Assembly: GCA_030625695.1 (NCBI GenBank)
Contig: DAOUQK010000204.1
Location: forward strand, 1 to 6,847
Origin: Paracoccaceae bacterium
Lineage (GTDB): Bacteria > Pseudomonadota > Alphaproteobacteria > Rhodobacterales > Rhodobacteraceae
Direction: 5' to 3'
Length of the DNA stretch: 6,847 nt
Of the stretch, positions 1-5,668 are shown piece after piece. How positions within the stretch are numbered: position 1 is the stretch's first letter; the number at the start of each line of letters is the position of its first letter. A program made the translations under genes and the position numbers. The notes beneath the pieces are model-generated. The model was not told the DNA's origin. It made no database searches and worked only from the letters and a program-made list of their open reading frames with translations.

Positions 1-34
1 GTGCCAGGCTGGCGGAATTGAGCCTAAAGCAGTG

Positions 35-931
35 TTAAGGCTTGCGTTGGTCACCCCAATTTAACCATGCGGCATCCTCTGGTGAAAGTAGTGCTGCGCA
101 ACGGTCGGAATAGCGACCAATATCTTCGTCGGCCAGGCGGCCTTCCCACTTGTTCGATGTGCCGGACGCGAAGAAATCTGCCTGGTCGCCGAAGGGAGAA
201 CTCTCGTGAAACCGCATTTTACTCGCTTCGACAACTTTGCGCATGCTGGAGAATGTATTTGCATCGGTCAGGTCACTAATAATCTGTGGTGACAGGGAGA
301 TATTCAAAATGTCGGCCAGACGCGAAATCTGCCCGTGCAGGTCGTGACTTAGATCGGCGTAGTGAAAGAAATGCACATTCCCTTTTGGCTGGCGCGCCTT
401 GGCCTGCGTGTAGTGATGAATAATAGATGACAGAGTCAAATCGTCTGTGCCTGCATCGGTCAACGGGCCATCGAGAAAACGCTTAAACCCTGCCTGTACG
501 TCTGGGGGGAACATACCGATTAAACCACTGTTGTCCTTCATGTTTTCAACATGGCTGCGAAATGAAAAATGCGCATCCACGGGGTGACGATAGACAACAA
601 TATAGCTGGGTTCCGCCCCATAGGCGATCCCGTCCATCGGCGTATGGCTTTTGATGCAGCGGCGGCGCTCAAGACTGGACTGGGACGCGGCAATCGCCTT
701 GCGGTCGCGGAATGCGGCGTCCAGCCATGGGGCGTCTTCTCGGTTGCCAGCTTCTGGAACGACGCGGCCATGAATGAGCATCATCACGATGTTCAGCATC
801 CATGTCGTACCGCACTTGGGTGGAGTATTAACGATGATGTCATCAGGGCGGAGTTTGAAATACTCCCAGACGTCCGTATTGGTTATAGGGCCAATATAGT
901 CACGAAGGCGTTCTGTCTGGACTGCGATCAT
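35..931 (-). CDS. PAPS-dependent sulfotransferase domain protein (paralog 1)
   Basis: Predicted 298-aa cytosolic sulfotransferase that would move the sulfuryl group of PAPS to a hydroxyl or amine of an unidentified acceptor. Seen: the 5'-phosphosulfate loop TPPKCGTTW at residues 36-44; a K-S-H motif at 94-96 whose His96 matches the catalytic base of the family; the 3'-phosphate-binding segment VVYRHPVDAHFSF near 112-125 with Arg115 and Ser123; and GTSNKWEGRL at 257-266 in place of the C-terminal PAPS-binding loop. Length is normal for Sulfotransfer_1 proteins. The ATG at 929-931 is preceded by AGGAG six bases upstream (complement of 938-942), which supports this start. No signal peptide or membrane segment is seen. 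It is divergent from a paralog at 1175 and shares with it the N-terminal ITNTDxW signature and the TPxDGI block after the catalytic His. The substrate cannot be read from the sequence. Confidence 0.93.
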   Translation of the reverse strand: MIAVQTERLRDYIGPITNTDVWEYFKLRPDDIIVNTPPKCGTTWMLNIVMMLIHGRVVPEAGNREDAPWLDAAFRDRKAIAASQSSLERRRCIKSHTPMDGIAYGAEPSYIVVYRHPVDAHFSFRSHVENMKDNSGLIGMFPPDVQAGFKRFLDGPLTDAGTDDLTLSSIIHHYTQAKARQPKGNVHFFHYADLSHDLHGQISRLADILNISLSPQIISDLTDANTFSSMRKVVEASKMRFHESSPFGDQADFFASGTSNKWEGRLADEDIGRYSDRCAALLSPEDAAWLNWGDQRKP

Positions 932-1174
932 TTTAGTCTCCTAACCAATAGGGATGAGCATAACTTAAACTAGTCGACAGTAACAGTTTCCAGGTGTTTG
1001 GTCCCATGGTTTGGCTGTGCGGTCTGAACATTTGCTTCGGGTACGGTGACAATGCTGTCCATGCAAAGGGGTGCTCTGCATCAGTAGAATTGCGAAAGAC
1101 GCGGGGGTACGCAGATAATTCTTGCCTGATAGGGGAATCCCTCCATTGTTTAGGAAAAGCCAAGGATTCTGGAC
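932..1174. promoter_or_regulatory. Shared divergent intergenic region between the two sulfotransferase genes
   Basis: This 243-bp stretch must hold the promoters of both divergent sulfotransferase genes. No convincing coding frame is seen in it. A reasonable rightward promoter lies at 1090-1119 (listed separately). Leftward, an AT-rich patch near 955-975 could contain a -10 element, but no clear -35/-10 pair was found. No obvious operator palindrome was recognised. Confidence 0.6.
1090..1119 (+). promoter_or_regulatory. Putative sigma70-type promoter for the rightward sulfotransferase
   Basis: TTGCGA (1090-1095) and GATAAT (1114-1119) are separated by 18 bases. The -10 matches the consensus at 5 of 6 positions and the -35 at 4 of 6. 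The hexamers lie about 55 bp before the ATG at 1175, leaving a short leader with AAGGA at 1162-1166. This is a by-eye call only. Confidence 0.4.
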
Positions 1175-2050
1175 ATGGCCTATACGCATCCCAAACGTCG
1201 CACCTACAAAGGGTCGATAACCAATACCGACAGATGGCAGCAATTTCGGAACCGGCCGGGCGATGTTTTCATCTGCACGCCTCCTAAATGCGGAACAACC
1301 TGGACCATTACAATCGCCACCATGCTGGCGATGGGCCGTACTGATGTGGCCCCCCAGGAACTGTCGCAATGGGTTGATGCCGAGGTTGTTCCGATCGACG
1401 ATGTTACCGCCGCACTGGCAGGTCAAAATCATCGTCGCTGCATCAAGACACACACCCCTTTTGACGGTATTCCCTGGTATTCGGACGCAGCTTACATCGC
1501 GGTCTACCGCCACCCGATAGACGTGCTGTTTTCCCTGCGCAAGCACATGTCCAACGCCCATGATACACCCCCCGGGCACCCGTATCTGGGTGCAGCGGAT
1601 GATAGTTTGCAAAGCTATGTGTCAGGTATGGCTGACCACGATGATATCGATGCTGACAACCTTGCAAACCTTGTTGCGCATTACCAAAGCTATACGGCTT
1701 CTCCGCGACCCGACAACCTGTTGATATTGCATTACGGCGATATGCTTGCGGACCCTCGCGGGACCATTCAGAACATCGCCCGTCACTTAGGTGTTGATGC
1801 GCAACCGGCGCTGATTGACGCGATTGAAGATGCTTCTTCCTTTGGCAACATGAAATTTCAGGCTGATCGGTTTGCGCCGTTCGCAGACGCGGGCTATTGG
1901 CGCGACCCCAAAACGTTCTTTGATTCCGCAGGCACGCGGAAATGGGCTGGAAAAGTCAGTGATGCAGCGATTTCGCAGTACAGTGCGCGGATTGCCCAAC
2001 TTCTTGAACCGACCGATGTGGCGTGGCTTGAGGGTGGAGACACTGGCTGA
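1175..2050 (+). CDS. PAPS-dependent sulfotransferase domain protein (paralog 2)
   Basis: Predicted 291-aa sulfotransferase, paralogous to the divergent gene at 35-931. Seen: the phosphosulfate loop TPPKCGTTW at residues 35-43; K-T-H at 91-93 with His93 as the expected catalytic base; YRHPIDVLFSL at 111-121 containing the Arg and Ser of the 3'-phosphate site; and GTRKWAGKVSD at 253-263 at the C-terminal PAPS loop position. The start is supported by AAGGA at 1162-1166, eight bases before the ATG. Compared with paralog 1 it has a shorter, different insert between the PAPS loop and the catalytic His and a different middle segment (about residues 128-165), the part of the fold that usually shapes the acceptor pocket. 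The two may therefore act on different substrates or positions, which is inference. All family residues look intact, so it is probably active. Confidence 0.93.
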   Translation: MAYTHPKRRTYKGSITNTDRWQQFRNRPGDVFICTPPKCGTTWTITIATMLAMGRTDVAPQELSQWVDAEVVPIDDVTAALAGQNHRRCIKTHTPFDGIPWYSDAAYIAVYRHPIDVLFSLRKHMSNAHDTPPGHPYLGAADDSLQSYVSGMADHDDIDADNLANLVAHYQSYTASPRPDNLLILHYGDMLADPRGTIQNIARHLGVDAQPALIDAIEDASSFGNMKFQADRFAPFADAGYWRDPKTFFDSAGTRKWAGKVSDAAISQYSARIAQLLEPTDVAWLEGGDTG

Positions 2051-2206
2051 AGTCATGGGGCAAAGAGTGTAGACAGATGGCGTGGAGTTCAGTGCTTTGT
2101 GCGCCCCTGAACAATAACTTGCGCCATGGTGCAGGCCGTGCGTTGTTGCACTGTTACTCCGGTCACGATAGGTTGCCCTAAACCAGAAACAGCCAAAGGC
2201 AACCCC

Positions 2207-2986
2207 ATGTCCCGCCCCATCGTTGGCATTATCAGCAACTCTTACTTGATTGATGACTCCTATCCGGTCCATGCCGCCGGGCGGATGAATACCGACGCCG
2301 TGGTCGAGGTTTCGGGTTGTATGCCGCTGCTGATCCCGGCCGATCCGGCCCTGGTTTCAGTGGATGAATTGCTGGAGGTTTGCGATGGTTTCATCCTGAC
2401 CGGTGGGCGCCCGAATGTGCACCCTGAGGAATACGGCGAAGTGGAAACTGAGGCTTATGGCAGCTTTGACCGGTGCCGCGACGCCATTACCCTGCCTTTG
2501 GTGCGGGCTTGCGTCGAACGGGGCCAGCCATTTTTCGGCCTTTGCCGGGGATTTCAAGAGGTTGTGGTGGCCATGGGTGGCACGCTGCACCCGGAAATTC
2601 GCGACCTGCCGGGGCGCGACAATCACCGGATGCCACCCGATGGCACGTTGGAAGAAAAATTCGAGCTGCGCCACTGTGTGACGATGAACGAAGGCGGCGT
2701 GTTTCATAAGGTTCTGGGTACGCGTGAGGTGATGACCAACACGCTGCACGGGCAGGGGCTCAAAACCGCGGGTTCACGGATTGTGATCGACGGCACCGCA
2801 CCAGATGGCACGCCCGAGGCGATTTATGTGCGTAATGCCCCCGGGTTCACATTGTCGGTGCAATGGCATCCGGAATACAACGCTGCGGACGACCCGGTGT
2901 CGCGGCTTTTGTTTGAGGCTTTTGGCGCGGCGACGCATCAATGGGCAAACAGCGGCGGCAAAATACCGTTGCAACAATCTGCCTGA
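2207..2986 (+). CDS. Peptidase C26 / PuuD-like gamma-glutamyl-GABA hydrolase family protein
   Basis: Predicted 259-aa class-I glutamine amidotransferase-fold hydrolase. Known relatives such as E. coli PuuD (254 aa) hydrolyse gamma-glutamyl-GABA in the gamma-glutamyl putrescine route. Seen: TGGRPNVHP at 65-73, corresponding to the oxyanion region; the nucleophile elbow FFGLCRGFQ with Cys113; NTLHGQG at 178-184, typical of this subfamily; and QWHPE at 219-223 giving His221 and Glu223, so the Cys-His-Glu triad is complete. The frame is open upstream to an ATG at 2126, but the family N-terminus starts at the ATG at 2207 (MSRPIVGI), which has AAAGG at 2195-2199. The start at 2207 is therefore preferred. 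No glutamine synthetase-like ligase or other puu gene lies next to it in the window, so the real substrate is uncertain. A GTAG-headed hairpin follows nine bases after its stop. Confidence 0.9.
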   Translation: MSRPIVGIISNSYLIDDSYPVHAAGRMNTDAVVEVSGCMPLLIPADPALVSVDELLEVCDGFILTGGRPNVHPEEYGEVETEAYGSFDRCRDAITLPLVRACVERGQPFFGLCRGFQEVVVAMGGTLHPEIRDLPGRDNHRMPPDGTLEEKFELRHCVTMNEGGVFHKVLGTREVMTNTLHGQGLKTAGSRIVIDGTAPDGTPEAIYVRNAPGFTLSVQWHPEYNAADDPVSRLLFEAFGAATHQWANSGGKIPLQQSA

Positions 2987-2995
2987 GGCAATGGC

Positions 2996-3022
2996 GTAGG
3001 GCGGGGTTTCACCCCGCCGCCC
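2996..3022 (+). repeat. GTAG-headed REP hairpin (GC flavour), possible terminator
   Basis: A GTAG tetranucleotide (2996-2999) precedes an 8-bp perfect stem, GGCGGGGT (3000-3007) and ACCCCGCC (3011-3018), with a three-base loop. The same unit with a slightly different loop recurs at 6362-6383. GTAG followed by a short palindrome is the known form of REP elements mobilised by RAYT transposases. It lies nine bases after the C26 peptidase stop and just beyond the stop of the reverse-strand molybdoenzyme remnant, where it could end transcription from both sides. It lacks a clear T-run. Confidence 0.7.
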
Positions 3023-3024
3023 GT

Positions 3025-3108
3025 TTACTTTGAAAACGGCAATTCCCGTGCCCGTTTGCCAGTCAGGTCAAACAACGCATTGCCCAAGGCCGGCATCGAC
3101 GGCAGTGG
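3025..3108 (-). pseudogene. C-terminal remnant of a molybdopterin-binding (xanthine dehydrogenase/CoxL-like) subunit
   Basis: Read on the minus strand, the last ~27 codons give PALGNALFDLTGKR followed by ARELPFSK and a TAA stop (complement of 3025-3027). A NA(L/I/V)F..TGKR.R.LP(L/F) ending just before the stop is characteristic of the large molybdopterin-binding subunits of xanthine dehydrogenase, aldehyde and isoquinoline oxidoreductases. Upstream of about position 3108 the similarity ends abruptly and the opposite strand becomes an IS5-family transposase tail. The gene was therefore probably cut by the insertion plus a deletion, and nothing of the remaining ~700 codons is seen in the window. 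The assignment rests on a short stretch recognised by eye. A chance open frame is the alternative. Confidence 0.5.
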
Positions 3109-3265
3109 TCGAGCATGTGTTCGGCGCACAGACCAACGACATGGGCGGCACCCTTGTGCGAACTATCGGCTTGGTGCGGGCCAAGGCCAAGATTGGGATG
3201 AAAAACCTCGCTACAACATCCGCCGACTTGGCCAGTTACGCCGCCTGAATCCGTTCCCGGCGTGA
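3106..3265 (+). pseudogene. IS5-family transposase, C-terminal remnant with frameshift
   Basis: The frame starting near 3108 encodes VEHVFGAQTNDMGG and then VRTIGLVRAKAKIGMKNLA, the conserved C-terminal part of IS5-family DDE transposases including the Glu of the catalytic triad (VEHVFG). At 3210-3212 a one-base loss shifts the frame. The expected continuation YNIRRLGQLRRLNPFPA is found in the next frame and ends at the TGA at 3263-3265. Everything upstream of VEHVFG (more than two thirds of a normal transposase, with the DDE Asp residues) is missing. The sequence joins directly to a reverse-strand molybdoenzyme remnant. It cannot be functional. Confidence 0.8.
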
Positions 3266-3417
3266 AAACACAAGGATGCGGATGCGATCCGCACCGCCAA
3301 CGACCGGCGCGGATCAGGGATCAGTCCTGATCACCTCAAATCCGGTGTGCCAACGAAACATTACACCGAAAACAAGCCCGATACGGCCCCCAAAGGTCAA
3401 TAAATCGAGACACCCTA
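3106..3417 (+). mobile_element. 5'-truncated IS5-family insertion sequence remnant
   Basis: The element comprises the transposase tail (to 3265) plus about 150 bp of non-coding 3' sequence. A likely right end is the ATCGAGACACCCTA segment at 3404-3417, whose complement TAGGGTGTCTCGAT looks like an IS terminal inverted repeat. The matching left end is absent from the window, so the repeat cannot be verified here. Short palindromes occur in the tail, for example GCGGAT-GCG-ATCCGC at 3278-3292 and GATCAG-TC-CTGATC at 3319-3332. The right boundary is approximate. Confidence 0.6.
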
Positions 3418-3664
3418 CCGTCTGATAAAGCCGCAAGCTGTACGCAGGGCAGGTTCAGCTAACCTAATGACTGTGCGGGCTGCATGACCCATTTGGGTCA
3501 AAACGTCTGTTTCCGTGGGGTCAGCAATAGGATAAACCAAATGGGCGTGAACATACGCCGAAATTCTTAGTGCGTGAATAAGGAATCAGGACAATCCGAC
3601 ACACAGTCCTGGGCAGGACCAGACAGCCGATTCTGGTCAGGCTGGTCAGACTGATCGGGCCGGA
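3418..3664. other. Gene-free stretch upstream of the hydrolase pseudogene
   Basis: No convincing gene is seen on either strand. It holds a perfect 14-bp palindrome GACCCATTTGGGTC (3486-3499), whose core CCCATTTGG recurs inverted as CCAAATGGG at 3537-3545. It also holds three tandem 9-mers CTGGTCAGG, CTGGTCAGA and CTGATCGGG at 3633-3659, directly before the ATG at 3665. These could be decayed regulatory sites of the hydrolase gene. No clear promoter pair was found. Confidence 0.4.
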
Positions 3665-4810
3665 ATGTCGCGCGACCAAGTCATCGCGGCGATTTATGAA
3701 ACGGCCATCCAGCCCCATCTATACGATGCCTTCATAGATGCCTGGGACGAGTATATCCAACTGGCAATCCACGACCCACGGCTGCAATCCGACCCTGTGG
3801 CCAATCAGGACGGGCGCGATACCTTGGGCCTGGACTTAATTCGGCTGGCGGCTTTTCTGATCAACGCCGATACGCACCGAAAACCGGTCAGCCCTGGCTC
3901 TGGTGATGAAGCCCTGCCATATGAGATGCTGACAATGTCCACCGGGCTGGAAATGCAGGTGTTTCAGGCCGGGCCTGCCAATGGGCGGCCAGTGATTTTC
4001 CTGCATGGCATGCTGGACGGCATGTCGCCACTTCAGGTTGCCCAACAGCATTTCAAAACCCGTGGGCTTCGGGTGCTGGCACCGACCCGGTCCGACTATG
4101 GGCAGTCTGATCCGGTGACCAAACCGTCCGAGGCTCTGGATTTGTTCACCGCCCATGTGGACGAGTTGATCACCAAGTTTAAACTGCAGCGCCCAATCAT
4201 TCTGGGGTATCTGGCCGGGGCGATCTATGGCTATCACTTGTGTTCCGAACTGGGCACACGACTGGGGGGATGGTGGTTGCCGGGGCCGTGGCACCGGTGA
4301 CGCGGGTCAGCCAATTGGCAGACATGGCCCCGCATCAACGGCTGGTGGCGTACACCGCGCGGTATGCACCTGCATTGCTGCCGTTTGTGCTGCGCGCCGG
4401 GATATCCCAGATCGATAGCAAGGAAACCAAAGATTTCATGGAGGCGTTGTTTCCGTCCGTCCGGCAGCCATGACCGCGACATGATGGAGCGACGCGTGTT
4501 TACCGGTTTGATCCAGTCGGGCTATCGGTTCTCGGTGTCGCAGGGGCATCTTGGGTTTGCCACGGATTCGCATTATATTGTGCGCGACTGGAGTGCCAGC
4601 GTCGCCGGATTGACGGTGCCGGTCATCCATTTTTACGGCGCCCATGACTCGGTGGTGTCGCAGGCCAGCCTGAAGACGTTCATCTCGACCCAGAAAGACG
4701 TGCAGTTCCGGTTGTTACGGGAGCTTGGGCAGTTGGTGTTTTTTGAGGACCCGGAGGTGGTGCTTGACGCGGTAGAAGAGTTGTCCGGCAGGCAAAACCG
4801 GCGCGTTTGA
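3665..4810 (+). pseudogene. Alpha/beta-fold hydrolase, double frameshift and catalytic residues lost
   Basis: The coding signal of about 380 codons runs through three frame segments: 3665 to about 4266, about 4267 to 4470, and about 4470 to 4810. The first and last share a phase. The first break lies in a run of six G (4264-4269) and fits a one-base loss; the second lies near 4450-4473 (gtccgtccgg) and fits a one-base gain. Residues 1-80 form a poorly recognised helical N-terminus. The fold follows with the oxyanion motif FLHGMLDG (112-119) and the nucleophile elbow GYLAG (181-185), where Leu183 stands in place of Ser. Near the C-terminus FYGAHD keeps the acid Asp, but the usual GH before (L/V)FFxDP is GQ (codon 4730-4732). 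Both frame and chemistry are damaged, so this looks like a decaying gene. The ATG at 3665 is the only start in its frame back to a stop at 3575, and its ribosome binding site is poor. Confidence 0.8.
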
Positions 4811-4830
4811 CCGGTGCCTGTCAATTGCCG

Positions 4831-4899
4831 GTAGGGTGGGTAAAACCCACGTTTCGCGTCGATTGCAACCGAGGTAAACGTGGGTTTTACCCACCCTAC
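4831..4899. repeat. REPIN: perfect 24-bp inverted pair of GTAG REPs
   Basis: The left arm 4831-4854 begins GTAGGGTGGGT and contains the small hairpin GTGGGT-AAA-ACCCAC. The right arm 4876-4899 is its exact reverse complement and ends CTAC. The spacer is 21 bases (4855-4875). Two REPs in opposite orientation form the doublet (REPIN) arrangement known for RAYT-mobilised repeats. It fills the convergent junction between the dead hydrolase (stop 4808-4810) and lipB, whose TAG stop (complement of 4896-4898) lies inside the right arm. As RNA it would form a very strong hairpin from either strand, so it may act as a bidirectional terminator or mRNA 3'-end stabiliser. Confidence 0.85.
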
Positions 4900-5543
4900 A
4901 CAAACACCGTGTCAAACGTCCGCCGCAACGCCAGGTCCAGATCGTCCATGCCGACTGGCAATCCCAGATCAACCAGGCTGGTGACCCCGTGTTCAGTGAT
5001 GCCGCAGGGCACAATGCCGGAAAAATGCGCGAGATCCGGCTCCACATTGATCGAAATTCCGTGAAAACTGACCCATTTGCGCAGGCGGATGCCGATGGCG
5101 GCGATTTTGTCTTCGCTTGGGGTGCCTTGCGCGGTCAGCGGCTTGTCAGGGCGCTCAACCCAGACGCCAACCCGACCTTCGCGGATGTGTCCGGTGACGT
5201 TGAACTGATCCAGGGTGGCGATTACCCAAGCCTCAAGATGTTGCACAAATTTACGTACGTCCCGGCCGCGTTTACCCACGTCCAGCATTACATATATCAC
5301 CCGTTGCCCGGGCCCGTGATAGGTATATTGCCCGCCGCGTTTGCTGGTGTGAACCTCAAACCGGCCCGGGTCGATCAGATCAGCAGGCTTGGCGCTGGTG
5401 CCGGCGGTATAAAGCGGCGGGTGTTCCAGCAGCCAGATACATTCTTCGGCCTCGCCCTTGGCGATCAGACCGGCGCGGGATTCCATGAACCGGCACGCGT
5501 CGAGGTAGCCGGTCAATCCGTCGCTGGTGATCCATTCAACCAT
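4896..5543 (-). CDS. lipB: Octanoyltransferase (lipoyl/octanoyl-ACP:protein N-octanoyltransferase)
   Basis: Predicted 215-aa LipB, which transfers octanoate from acyl carrier protein to the lipoyl domains of 2-oxoacid dehydrogenases and the glycine cleavage H protein; LipA then inserts sulfur. It is cytosolic. Seen: LLEHPPLYTAGTS (38-50); the signature RGGQYTYHGPGQ (69-80); Lys146 in KIAAIGIRLRKW; HGISINV (161-167); and the nucleophile Cys180 in GIVPCGI. The Cys/Lys pair expected for catalysis is complete. Length matches the family (E. coli 213 aa). The ATG at 5541-5543 is preceded by AAAGGG on the minus strand. The C-terminus ends TFDTVFV with a TAG inside the GTAG head of the adjoining REP, so the last residues may have been set by the repeat's arrival. 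It lies 125 bp downstream of the DsbA-like gene on the same strand. Confidence 0.97.
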   Translation of the reverse strand: MVEWITSDGLTGYLDACRFMESRAGLIAKGEAEECIWLLEHPPLYTAGTSAKPADLIDPGRFEVHTSKRGGQYTYHGPGQRVIYVMLDVGKRGRDVRKFVQHLEAWVIATLDQFNVTGHIREGRVGVWVERPDKPLTAQGTPSEDKIAAIGIRLRKWVSFHGISINVEPDLAHFSGIVPCGITEHGVTSLVDLGLPVGMDDLDLALRRTFDTVFV

Positions 5544-5668
5544 TGTCAGCCCTTTGCGATTGTCTGGTGTTTGGCGACAAGTCAGTTTTGCGCACCGTGC
5601 CCATGTAGGTCCTGCCGATCAGTATTTCATTGCCTGAATGGCGTCATATCCACGTTGATCGTGATTGC

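Noticed and set aside
569..973. 134-codon plus-strand frame opposite sulfotransferase 1.
   Set aside because: It is a shadow of the motif-complete minus-strand gene, with no recognisable features of its own.
965..1612. 215-codon minus-strand frame across the intergenic region and paralog 2.
   Set aside because: It is antisense to the well-supported sulfotransferase at 1175-2050, and its translation shows no recognisable family features.
2126..2206. 27-codon N-terminal extension of the PuuD-like protein.
   Set aside because: The extension lacks similarity to the family, and the ATG at 2207 has a ribosome binding site and starts exactly at the usual first beta strand.
4264..4270. Heptamer G GGG GGA in phase for a -1 programmed ribosomal frameshift in the hydrolase.
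   Set aside because: The frame change does fit a -1 slip on an X XXY YYZ site, but a second, opposite shift is needed about 200 bp later and active-site residues are lost, so gene decay or a homopolymer sequencing error explains it better.
4831..4899. Possible CRISPR-like or tandem repeat unit.
   Set aside because: There are only two copies, in inverted orientation, with a GTAG head; the structure is that of a REPIN and no spacer array exists.
5544..5668. Possible small minus-strand frame between the DsbA-like gene and lipB (ending TDLSPNTRQSQRADNG near 5540).
   Set aside because: No good start codon with a ribosome binding site and no recognisable similarity; treated as intergenic.
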